The notes under the pieces: generated by a model | Databases searched by the model: none | The model's input: only the letters and a program-made list of their open reading frames with translations | What the model was told of the DNA's origin: nothing | Shown here: positions 7,490-14,750 of the stretch, piece by piece | Position numbering within the stretch: position 1 is the first letter of the stretch | Layout of the letters: every line of letters starts with the position of its first letter | From: Thermoanaerobaculaceae bacterium | GTDB taxonomy: Bacteria > Acidobacteriota > Thermoanaerobaculia > Thermoanaerobaculales > Thermoanaerobaculaceae | Assembly (NCBI GenBank): GCA_022865555.1 | Contig: JALHTD010000055.1 | Location: 1-15,776, forward strand | Length of the DNA stretch: 15,776 nt | Direction: 5' to 3' | Position numbers and translations under genes: made by a program

Positions 7490-8319
7490 GGTTTCCCTTC
7501 GAACGGGTTTCGGCAGGGGAAGCTCGCCCCCGCGCAGTCCACTCGCACGCCGACCTTGGCGGTGAGGTTTCGCTGGCAGGCAACTCGAGCCGTCTCGGCT
7601 GCCTCGGCGGCCAGCTGGCCGCGCACGCGGTCGCGAACGGAAGCATCGGGGCCTTCCCCTGCGGTGTGGCGCTCCATGACCTGAAACACGTGCCAGCCGG
7701 CGTTGCTCGGGACCGGTTCGCTGAGCTCGCCAGCCGCGAGGCCAAAAACCGCGGCCTCGAACTCCGGCGGGAGCTGGCCCCGTTCCACCCAACCAAGGAG
7801 GCCGCCACTCGCGGCGTTTGGGGCGCGTGAGAGGGCCCGCGAGACGGTGAGGAAGTCCTCGCCGCCCCGGACCCGGTCGCGCGCGACCTGGGCGGTCGCC
7901 TGGTCTGGGAGAATGAGCTGACGGAGGCGGAGGCGCTCGCCACTGCCGGCGAGCTCCGGGTGCTGGGCCAGGTACGTGTCCACCTGAGCCTCCGGCGGTT
8001 GTGGGGGTGGAGGGCAGAGCGAGACGAGCAGTTCGCGAACACGCGCGGTGCGCGCGGTCGGGGTGAGATCGTAGTCCCCATGGACGGGGGAGGCGGCCAG
8101 TACCACCTCCTCCTCGAGGTAGCGCTCGAACAGCGCGGCGGCGAGTTCCGGCGAAACCTCCGGGAGGGTGCGGGCCGTCTGTGCGACCACGAAGCTCGAG
8201 AACTTCTCGACGGTCACGGCGCGATTCCCCACAACCGCCAGTCGTCCCGATCCGCGCTGGCACGAGAAAAGCGGCAGCAGCACGAGCAGAAGCAGGGTGG
8301 CACGGCGGCAGGCGCCCAC
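7486..8319 (-). CDS. PrsA-like parvulin lipoprotein
   Basis: The 277-aa product has a basic, hydrophobic N-terminus ending in LPLFSC, an acceptable lipobox with Cys20 as the lipidation site. It is therefore probably an envelope-anchored foldase. An N-terminal helical region (about 26-125) is followed by a parvulin domain (about 129-219) with RLRQLILP, GGLLGWVERGQLPPEF and GWHVFQVMER, all typical of PpiC/rotamase sequences. A cysteine-containing tail (C248, C262, C269) comes after. The start is GTG at 8319: no Shine-Dalgarno is visible, but TAGACT lies exactly 7 nt upstream, suggesting a leaderless message. Its stop overlaps the next isomerase start as ATGA, so the two foldases are likely co-translated. 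It is divergent from the methyltransferase gene. Confidence 0.85.
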   Translation of the reverse strand: MGACRRATLLLLVLLPLFSCQRGSGRLAVVGNRAVTVEKFSSFVVAQTARTLPEVSPELAAALFERYLEEEVVLAASPVHGDYDLTPTARTARVRELLVSLCPPPPQPPEAQVDTYLAQHPELAGSGERLRLRQLILPDQATAQVARDRVRGGEDFLTVSRALSRAPNAASGGLLGWVERGQLPPEFEAAVFGLAAGELSEPVPSNAGWHVFQVMERHTAGEGPDASVRDRVRGQLAAEAAETARVACQRNLTAKVGVRVDCAGASFPCRNPFEGKP

Positions 8320-8423
8320 GGCGCGAAGTCTAACATGCAGGCGCCGCGTCGCGGCCCCGTGCGTTCGAGTCCATCGGCGCGGAGCGGGAAGGAGCGATGG
8401 CGTAATGGTGTATCGTAAGCCGC
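8320..8423. promoter_or_regulatory. Divergent promoter region between foldase and methyltransferase operons
   Basis: In this 104-bp gap each outward-facing gene has a TANNNT element ending exactly 7 nt before its start codon: TAGACT (minus, 8332-8327) before the GTG at 8319, and TATCGT (plus, 8411-8416) before the ATG at 8424. I see no convincing -35 TTGACA partner and no clear Shine-Dalgarno for either gene. Confidence 0.5.
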
Positions 8424-9101
8424 ATGGTCCCTGGGGAAGGCCCAGCCTATGTCTTCAAGGATTTTGCCCATTCCTCGCACCGACTGCTGTTGCAGTGGGC
8501 TGGGCTTGGACAGGGGAAGGTTCTCGACGCCGGTGCCGCGATCGGCTACCTGGGCGCGCGGCTCGCCGACATGCGGCCGATCGTCGTCGGTGTTGACGTC
8601 GATCCTGCAGCGGCACGCGAGGCACCATCCCAGTACGCAGCTTTCTACACCTTCGATCTCAGCGCCATGCCGGTGCTTCCCGAGGCACCGTTTGACATCG
8701 TTGTCGCCGGCGATGTCCTCGAGCACGTGGCGGACCCAGCCGCGGCGCTGGGATGTCTCCTCGCCCAGTTAGCGCCCAACGGGAGGTTGCTGCTCTCAGT
8801 GCCCAACGTGGCCTTCCTGCTTGTCCGGCTTGAGCTGCTTTTTGGGCGTTTCCAATACCGTCCGAGAGGAATTCTGGATGCCACGCACCTGCGCTTCTTC
8901 ACGTGGCACTCGCTTCGACGTCTCTTCGCAGACGCGGGGCTCCAGGTCGTCCGAATGGTGGGGGTTCCCGCACCACTTCCACTAATGAGCAGCCGTTTCG
9001 TCTCCGGACCAGGCGGATGGCTCTACGACGCAACCGCCCTCGCTGCGCGAGCCTGGCCCAGGTTGTTTGCCTACCAGTTTGTGGTCGAGGCGTGCCGATG
9101 A
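8424..9101 (+). CDS. Class I SAM-dependent methyltransferase
   Basis: A 225-aa Rossmann-fold methyltransferase of the Methyltransf_11/23 type. SAM-binding motif I is VLDAGAAIG (33-41), the acidic strand-2 end is VGVDVDP (55-61), motif II region is DIVVAGDVLEHVADP (91-105), and the post-motif SVPN lies at 125-128. GILDATHLRFFT (149-160) is typical of the Methyltransf_23 group often found in glycan or lipid-modifying clusters. The substrate cannot be read from sequence. ATG at 8424 is chosen because the upstream in-frame ATG at 8397 hits a TAA at once. There is no Shine-Dalgarno; TATCGT sits 7 nt upstream. The stop overlaps the glycosyltransferase start as ATGA, so the two probably act in one pathway. 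Confidence 0.85.
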   Translation: MVPGEGPAYVFKDFAHSSHRLLLQWAGLGQGKVLDAGAAIGYLGARLADMRPIVVGVDVDPAAAREAPSQYAAFYTFDLSAMPVLPEAPFDIVVAGDVLEHVADPAAALGCLLAQLAPNGRLLLSVPNVAFLLVRLELLFGRFQYRPRGILDATHLRFFTWHSLRRLFADAGLQVVRMVGVPAPLPLMSSRFVSGPGGWLYDATALAARAWPRLFAYQFVVEACR

Positions 9102-9874
9102 CCAAGCGACCCCGGGTCGTGGTGATCATGCCCGCTTACAACGCGGCGCGCACTCTGGCGGCGTGCGTGGCCGACGTGCCGCGGGATCTCGTGGATGAGA
9201 TCGTGCTCGTCGACGACGCGAGCCACGACGACACCGTGGCCATCGCCAGGGAACTGGGGCTGACGGTCTTTGTCCACCCGGAGAATCTGGGGTACGGCGG
9301 CAACCAGAAGACATGCTACAGGGAGGCGTTGCGGCGCGGTGCCGGGATCGTGGTCATGGTCCACCCGGACCATCAGTACGATCCCCTGGTGGTCCCGGAG
9401 CTTCTCCAGCCGCTCCTCGAAGGCAGGGCGGACGCGGTGTTCGGCAGCCGCATGCTGGGGCGTGCGGTGCGGCAGGGCGGAATGCCCTGGTGGAAGGTGA
9501 TCGCGAACGTGGGCCTCACAAAGCTCGAGAACGCCGTGTTCGGGCTGCGCCTCACCGAGTACCACTCCGGGTTCCGCGCCTACTCGCGTGCGTACCTCGA
9601 GAGCGTGGACCTGAGCGCCAACTCCAACGACTTCGTCTTTGACTCCGAGATCATCGCGCAGGGGGTGGTGGCCGGCATGCGCATCGCGGAGATCCCGATC
9701 GCCACCCGCTACTTCCCGGAGGCATCGCAGATCGGTTTCGGCCGCTCGGTTGTCTATGGTTTTGCCATCCTCAGGTTGTTAGTCCGCTTTGCCCTTCACG
9801 CACGGCGGTTGCGCACGTACCCGCAGTTCGAGATTGGGAGGTCTCAGGGGAGCGCCCGCGGGGGCTTGAGGTAG
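9098..9874 (+). CDS. GT2 family glycosyltransferase (DPM1/polyprenyl-phosphate type)
   Basis: A 258-aa inverting GT-A glycosyltransferase of family 2. It shows VVVIMPAYNAARTL (7-20), EIVLVDDASHDDT (34-46) for nucleotide-sugar binding, NLGYGGNQKTCY (63-74), the catalytic-region HPDHQYDP (89-96) in place of the common DADLQ-HP, and VFGSRMLG (114-121). LTEYHSGFRAYSR (152-164) is typical of small GT2 enzymes related to polyprenyl-phosphate mannose or glucose synthases. No clear transmembrane pair is present at the C-terminus, though 218-236 is hydrophobic. It probably glycosylates a lipid carrier or envelope glycan; sugar and acceptor are unknown. The frame is open upstream, but ATG at 9098 overlaps the methyltransferase stop (ATGA) and has GAGG 7 nt upstream. 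Its 3' end overlaps the convergent hydrolase by 31 bp. Confidence 0.85.
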   Translation: MTKRPRVVVIMPAYNAARTLAACVADVPRDLVDEIVLVDDASHDDTVAIARELGLTVFVHPENLGYGGNQKTCYREALRRGAGIVVMVHPDHQYDPLVVPELLQPLLEGRADAVFGSRMLGRAVRQGGMPWWKVIANVGLTKLENAVFGLRLTEYHSGFRAYSRAYLESVDLSANSNDFVFDSEIIAQGVVAGMRIAEIPIATRYFPEASQIGFGRSVVYGFAILRLLVRFALHARRLRTYPQFEIGRSQGSARGGLR

Positions 9875-10899
9875 CGGGCCAGGAAGGCGTAGATCTCACG
9901 CCTGGCCGCTCGCGCCATCGTCATGTCCATACGGTCGAAGCTGTGCCCGCCAGGCGCGTTCTGGAAGATCTTGTACTCGAACTTCTTGTCCGCCGCCTTC
10001 AGCGCCTGGATGAGGTGCTCGACCTCGATGACGTTGACGTCCTCGTCGTTGGTGTTGGTGTGGATGAGCAACGGCACGGCGAGCTTTTCGACGTGCCAGA
10101 CGGGCGAGCGCCTCTTGTACTCCGGGATGTCCTCCCGCACGGTCTTGCCGATGTGGTACTCGGCGGAGAAGTCGTCCCGGTAGTCCTGATCCTCGTAGCC
10201 CATGCGCATGACGAGATCCGACACCGGCACCCCGGCGAACACGCACGCGTAGTCGTTGGGGTGAGCAAACGTCTCCATGAGAACGATCAGCCCGCCGTGG
10301 CTCCAGCCGATGAGGCCCACGCGCCGCGGGTCAACAAAGTCGAAGTTCTCGAGCGCCCACTGCTTGCTGGCGTGGATGTCGTCGACCTCGCGGCCGCCGT
10401 AGTCGATCAGCTCGTAGAAACCCTTGCCGTACCCTGTGGAGCCACGGTAGTCCGGGGCCACGACCACGTACCCCTGTGCGATCAGCTCGCGGATGATGTG
10501 GGTGTGGTAGGTGGTGAAATCGGCGTGCACGCCCCCGTGGGGCAGGATCAGCATCGGGAGCTTCTCGCCGGCCTTGCGGTCCTTTGGGACGAACGTGTAG
10601 GTGTAGAACTTGACCGGGTTGGTCGCCCCGGGAGCAGTGGGGTTCTTCGGGTTGGCGTCGGGCGGGCCCACGATTCGCCACTTGTCCACAACCGCGACGT
10701 CCCCGACCCGCTGGAGCCAGGCGATGTCGTCGATTGCCTTGGCGAGCTGGTCAAGACGATGATCGAGATCCTGCTGCGCCGTGCGCAGGTCGCGGATCTC
10801 CTTGGCCAGATCCGGGTCCACGTTGACCTGCTGAGACCACGATTGGCCCGCGAGGAGCAGCGCGCCCGTGACTGCGAGAGCGAACGGTTGGAGTCTCAC
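9844..10899 (-). CDS. Exported S9 (prolyl oligopeptidase)-type alpha/beta hydrolase
   Basis: Secreted serine hydrolase of 351 aa. A signal peptide (about 1-22, ending QSWSQ) is followed by a predicted coiled coil (about 31-62) and a peptidase S9 catalytic domain (about 95-345). The oxyanion-region PHGGVHADF is at 120-128, the strand VVVAPDYRGSTGYGKGF at 145-161, the nucleophile elbow GWSHGG with Ser200 at 198-203, probable catalytic Asp285 in TNTNDEDVN, and His319 in GGHSFD. The usual N-terminal beta-propeller of S9 peptidases is absent, so it could be a peptidase or an esterase. GTG at 10899 is supported by GGAGGGG with good spacing. It lies 67 nt downstream of the exported LolA-like gene on the same strand. 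Confidence 0.82.
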   Translation of the reverse strand: MRLQPFALAVTGALLLAGQSWSQQVNVDPDLAKEIRDLRTAQQDLDHRLDQLAKAIDDIAWLQRVGDVAVVDKWRIVGPPDANPKNPTAPGATNPVKFYTYTFVPKDRKAGEKLPMLILPHGGVHADFTTYHTHIIRELIAQGYVVVAPDYRGSTGYGKGFYELIDYGGREVDDIHASKQWALENFDFVDPRRVGLIGWSHGGLIVLMETFAHPNDYACVFAGVPVSDLVMRMGYEDQDYRDDFSAEYHIGKTVREDIPEYKRRSPVWHVEKLAVPLLIHTNTNDEDVNVIEVEHLIQALKAADKKFEYKIFQNAPGGHSFDRMDMTMARAARREIYAFLARYLKPPRALP

Positions 10900-10940
10900 G
10901 ATCCCCTCCCGGGCCTCTCCGGCCCGCCGCGCCCATTCTA
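10900..10940 (-). promoter_or_regulatory. Possible promoter, hairpin and strong RBS ahead of the S9 hydrolase
   Basis: Minus strand: TAGAAT (10940-10935) as a possible -10, then a hairpin CGGGCC-GGAGA-GGCCCG (10926-10910), then GGAGGGG (10909-10903) a few bases before the GTG. The stem touches the Shine-Dalgarno, so folding could affect initiation. No -35 is recognisable. Confidence 0.35.
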
Positions 10941-10966
10941 CGTCCGCCGGGTGGGCTGGGAGGGTC

Positions 10967-11842
10967 TCACCCGCCGGGTTTGGTCTCGGGCTGTCCGGGC
11001 GGCTGAATCCCGGGCATCTTCGGCCGCTGCGCGGGCGGGATAGGGTTCGGGAAGAGCTTCTCGGCCGCCTGCGCCGGCAGCATCCGGTAGGTGTTGCGGT
11101 CGATGCGGGAGTGGGACATCTCGCGGCCGATTTCGTCCAAGCCGATGAGCCGTTGGACTCCGGGGAGCGTGATGTTTCCGACCCTCACCGGGTCGGACCA
11201 CAGGAACCGCATCCCGTCAGCTTTGACGCCCTTCCCGAGATCGGTCGCGGGGCTCTCCGCCCGGACCAGCGCAAAGGTGCGGCGGTCGAGGTCCACGGTC
11301 CAGGAGGTCGAGATTTGGGGAGTGAAGAAAAACGTGCGGGTGAGTATCACCGTCAGGCGCCACACCGGCTTGCCGCCAGCCTCCGCCGGGACGACGCCCG
11401 TGACCGTTGCGCCCTCCCACGTCAGCGAGAAAGGCAGCAACAGGGGAAAGAGGTCCGCCGTGATGAGGCGCTTGACCATGTAGATCGTGGAGGGTCGGGC
11501 ATCCGGCTGACCGTCGACGACTGCCCAGCCACCGGTCCCGTCATCGGCGGCGATGACCTTGAGCTGGGGGTCCTCCGTGCGGCCAGGCGTGGGGCCCGGA
11601 GCCAGGAAAAAGAAGGCCTTGGTTTGATTGGTCGTCGTCCCATCCTGGGTCACTTCCTCGCGCTGGATCTTCACCTCCACCACGCCCAGGGCGTTGAAGG
11701 CTTCCATCCCGCCGGCGGCGGCGGCGGCCCGGCTGACCGCCTCCGACGGTGTCGGGGACACGACTTGGCTCTGCGCCAGCAGCGAACCAGCGCTCAGAAC
11801 GCCGGCTGCGAGCGCCACAAGGGGTCTGAAGTTCTCACGCAT
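10967..11842 (-). CDS. Exported protein of unknown function, possible LolA-like fold
   Basis: A 291-aa product with a signal peptide (1-25; hydrophobic LVALAAGVLSAGSLLAQS) and no lipobox cysteine. The mature part begins with SEAVSRAAAAAGGMEAFNAL, resembling the AGG-x-EA-x-x-AL opening common in exported LolA-like or outer-membrane-lipoprotein-sorting-like proteins. Alternating hydrophobic strands follow (KAFFFLAPG, GWAVVDGQ, VWRLTVILTRTFFF, STSWTVDLDRRTFALVR), suggesting a beta-rich half-barrel. The C-terminus is proline-rich. The fold guess is weak and no function is assigned. ATG at 11842 is chosen because it gives the signal peptide and has GGAG about 8 nt upstream; the open frame continues upstream without such features. 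The S9 hydrolase follows 67 nt downstream. Confidence 0.6.
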   Translation of the reverse strand: MRENFRPLVALAAGVLSAGSLLAQSQVVSPTPSEAVSRAAAAAGGMEAFNALGVVEVKIQREEVTQDGTTTNQTKAFFFLAPGPTPGRTEDPQLKVIAADDGTGGWAVVDGQPDARPSTIYMVKRLITADLFPLLLPFSLTWEGATVTGVVPAEAGGKPVWRLTVILTRTFFFTPQISTSWTVDLDRRTFALVRAESPATDLGKGVKADGMRFLWSDPVRVGNITLPGVQRLIGLDEIGREMSHSRIDRNTYRMLPAQAAEKLFPNPIPPAQRPKMPGIQPPGQPETKPGG

Positions 11843-12368
<526 letters not shown>

Positions 12369-12383
12369 ACCCGCTGACCGCGA

Positions 12384-12412
12384 AGCTTACACGACCACCC
12401 GGTGCATCGCAA
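12384..12412 (-). promoter_or_regulatory. Predicted promoter of tRNA-Pro
   Basis: Minus strand TTGCGA (12412-12407), a 17-bp spacer, and TAAGCT (12389-12384). Transcription would start about ten bases before the mature tRNA 5' end. The match is partial (four and three of six), but spacing and position suit a tRNA promoter. Confidence 0.45.
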
Positions 12413-12434
12413 GCCGCGAGGCGACCGGGAGAAT

Positions 12435-14585
12435 CTACCTCGACGTTGACGTCAGGGCGTCGAGACCGCCGCGGATGTCGAGGAACGTGCCGAGGCCGGT
12501 CAGGTCGATGGCGATGCGGAAGCTGCGGTTCTGGTAGGGCTCGATGCGATAGTTTCGCAGTTCGACCAGCGCGCTCCAGCAGCTGCCAAGCCAGCGGAAG
12601 GCGAGGGTTTCGTCAAGGAGCTTGCTGTTGTGGATGTCATAGGCGGTCTGGCTCTCCAGCCGCCAGGGTGAGGAGCCCGGTGAAAGGCCCAGGTAGATGC
12701 GGGTCTGAGACGAGTACACCCCGCCGCGAATCGGGTCGTAGCTGCTGTACCAGGTGAGGTTGAGACCGCTGCGGCCGCTCGTGACGCCGCCCGAGAGGGA
12801 GGTGGTCACGAGCTTGCGCGTCACGGCGTCAAAGTCTGCGCGCGCGTCGAGGTTGGCGGTGGGGACCGGCGCGGTGCGCAGCAGGACGGAGAAGACCCCG
12901 ATTTGACTTGCCGGGAGGCCCGGCCGTGCCGGCGTGAGAGGGTCGGAAAACGAGTACTCCTGGCCGAACTGGAGGTTGGCGACCTCGCGGCTCCCGGTCA
13001 CAGTCTTCACGAACAGGCGGTTGGCAAGCGTCCAGCGAAGCCGGTTGAGGGTCACGAGCACAGAGTCCTTCTCGTCGAACACCGGGATCCTGGAGTAGTC
13101 GCCGGGGTTGGACACGTAGTTGTAATCCACGCGCGGCTCCACCACGTGCTTGATCTTTTCCCCACCAGAATCTGTCCAGACCCGCGAGAATGACGGGCCG
13201 ACGATCGACACTCCCGCCGTTCCGTAGTGGCGGGAAAGCGGCTCGTTTACGAGGGAGAGCCGGTTCTGGGAGTACTGCGAGGTGTAGTAGGTCTCCCGAA
13301 AGCCGACCGTCGGCGTGAAGCTCAGCCATGGGAAGCCTGGTGTGAGCATGGTCACCGCCGGGAAGGCGTCGAATCGGCCGTAGCGGCCCTGCAAGGTGGC
13401 GGTGCGGTTTACGTAGAACGCGTCAGCCGACGCAACTCCGGATGCGTAGAGCGGTGAGCCGCCGATCCGGGTAGACCGGAGCCGGTACTCGACTTCACCG
13501 AGGCGGTTGAGCGTCGCCTCGGTGCTCTGTCCTGCAAAGTAGTCGGTGAAGAACGTCCGCCGGTGGTCTATGCGGAAGTTGACGGTCTGGGGACCCCAGT
13601 TGCGCGAGAGGCTAGCGTACGAGTAGATCGTGCGGAGAGCGTTGCGGTCAATGGCGCCCTGGAAACGCTGAAAGAACCCGAGGTCCGAGACCTCGTCCAG
13701 CTCGGCGTGTAGCACGTAGCCACCGGGGAAGAGCTGGTTGTGCCTTCCGGTTGCCTTCCACTCCCAGCGCTTGTTCTCGGGGTCCCACACGAAGTACGGG
13801 AGCACCCAGCCGTACGCGTTCTGCGCGGGGGCCCAGCGCACCTCCGGGCCGAGTCCAAAGTAGCCCTTCGTCCACGCATCGAGGAGGAGGGTGGCGTCGA
13901 CCGAGCGTGAGATCGGCCAGTAGAGAGAGTTTCCCAGGTATGCGCCGCGCTGGCTCGAGTAACCAACGCTCGGCACCAGCAGGCCGGTGGCGCGGTCCCT
14001 CTTGATGGGCCAGAGCATACGCGGCGTGTAGAAGACGGGGACCTTGCCCGCCCTCAAGGTCGCACCGCGGAAGTCACCGTAGCCCTCGAGCTCCGCCAGC
14101 GCATCGCGGATCTCGATGCTCCACGCCGGTGCCTGGGTGTCGGAGAGCTCGCAGCTCGTGAAAACGCCGCGGTGGAACCGATAGTGGGTTTCGTCCAGCT
14201 TCTCCATTTCCTCGCCTCGGAAGTGGTAGGTCGGCGGGAAGTAAGCCTCGACGTCGTACAGTGTGCCCGTCTTCTTTTGCAGGTCGAACTCCATGTGGCT
14301 GCACGTCATTCGGGATTGGCCCTGGTCGAGAATCACGTTGCCCTCGGCGTGCAGTCGCATGGTCTTGAGGTCTACCTCCACTTCGCCGCAGCGAAGCGAG
14401 ATGTCCTGGTACTGGAGGTGGACTTCCCCCTGTGCACACCACAGTTGCTCCTGGACCCACTGCTGGTGGATGGCGTTGATCGTCACCTGCTCGCTTGGCG
14501 GCGGCGGTCCCGCGCTGGCGAGCACGGTGGTGACGAGCAGGGCGACCGTCGACACCCCCACGAGAGCTACGCAGGCTCGCCTCAC
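12435..14585 (-). CDS. lptD: LptD, outer-membrane LPS assembly protein
   Basis: Outer-membrane beta-barrel that, with LptE, inserts lipopolysaccharide into the outer leaflet. From the GTG at 14585 the product is 716 aa. A signal peptide (about 1-25, ending VLASA) is followed by an OstA/LptA-like jelly-roll (about 33-140: LRCGEVEVDL, LHAEGNVILDQGQ, MTCSHMEFD). The conserved LptD junction follows: VFTSCEL (141-147), PAWSIEI, GKVPVFYTPRMLWPIKRDRATG (180-201, with its central residues most diagnostic) and LVPSVGYSSQRG. The barrel occupies the rest and ends in aromatic-rich strands. Cysteines are at 50, 66, 95, 145 and 669. The start is uncertain: the frame is open to 14933 with a TTG at 14663, but only the GTG yields a compact signal peptide. 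It is divergent from ruvX; tRNA-Pro follows. Confidence 0.92.
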   Translation of the reverse strand: MRRACVALVGVSTVALLVTTVLASAGPPPPSEQVTINAIHQQWVQEQLWCAQGEVHLQYQDISLRCGEVEVDLKTMRLHAEGNVILDQGQSRMTCSHMEFDLQKKTGTLYDVEAYFPPTYHFRGEEMEKLDETHYRFHRGVFTSCELSDTQAPAWSIEIRDALAELEGYGDFRGATLRAGKVPVFYTPRMLWPIKRDRATGLLVPSVGYSSQRGAYLGNSLYWPISRSVDATLLLDAWTKGYFGLGPEVRWAPAQNAYGWVLPYFVWDPENKRWEWKATGRHNQLFPGGYVLHAELDEVSDLGFFQRFQGAIDRNALRTIYSYASLSRNWGPQTVNFRIDHRRTFFTDYFAGQSTEATLNRLGEVEYRLRSTRIGGSPLYASGVASADAFYVNRTATLQGRYGRFDAFPAVTMLTPGFPWLSFTPTVGFRETYYTSQYSQNRLSLVNEPLSRHYGTAGVSIVGPSFSRVWTDSGGEKIKHVVEPRVDYNYVSNPGDYSRIPVFDEKDSVLVTLNRLRWTLANRLFVKTVTGSREVANLQFGQEYSFSDPLTPARPGLPASQIGVFSVLLRTAPVPTANLDARADFDAVTRKLVTTSLSGGVTSGRSGLNLTWYSSYDPIRGGVYSSQTRIYLGLSPGSSPWRLESQTAYDIHNSKLLDETLAFRWLGSCWSALVELRNYRIEPYQNRSFRIAIDLTGLGTFLDIRGGLDALTSTSR

Positions 14586-14686
14586 GCGTCCTGCCCGGCC
14601 GGGCGGGTGAGCGTGTGTGCGGCGGCCCGTTGGCGTCGCCCGCAGAGGAGAGCGGCCGTGCAACCGGTGGAGACGTCTCGCGGCAT
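14582..14686 (-). CDS. Possible 34-codon upstream ORF coupled to lptD
   Basis: A short frame starts at ATG 14686 (peptide begins MPRDVSTGCTAALLCG) and ends in a TGA that overlaps the proposed lptD GTG as GTGA, the same coupling seen at other junctions in this window. It lies just after a likely -10 (TAGAAT, 14710-14705). AAGGAGG abuts the ATG with no spacing, which is poor for initiation there. No homology is recognised; it may be a regulatory leader or chance. Confidence 0.3.
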   Translation of the reverse strand: MPRDVSTGCTAALLCGRRQRAAAHTLTRPAGQDA

Positions 14687-14750
14687 CCTCCTTCCCGTTG
14701 AAGCATTCTAGACCGTTCCCTTTTACGGGAGGCACGCTATCCTCGTTTGT
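14687..14750. promoter_or_regulatory. Divergent promoter region lptD / ruvX
   Basis: Minus strand: TAGAAT (14710-14705), five of six matches to the -10 consensus, predicting an lptD transcript start near 14697 and a leader of about 110 nt. Plus strand: TATCCT (14738-14743) ends 7 nt before the ruvX ATG. Neither has a strong -35 element. Confidence 0.45.

Noticed and set aside
7490..8263. Upstream extension of the SurA-like gene to a 576-aa protein
   Set aside because: It overlaps the lipoprotein isomerase in another frame; the signal peptide and the ATGA overlap place the start at 7489.
12369..12434. CCCGGT/ACCGGG inverted repeat after lptD as a terminator
   Set aside because: Large loop and no T-run; it overlaps the predicted tRNA promoter, so a terminator call is not supported.
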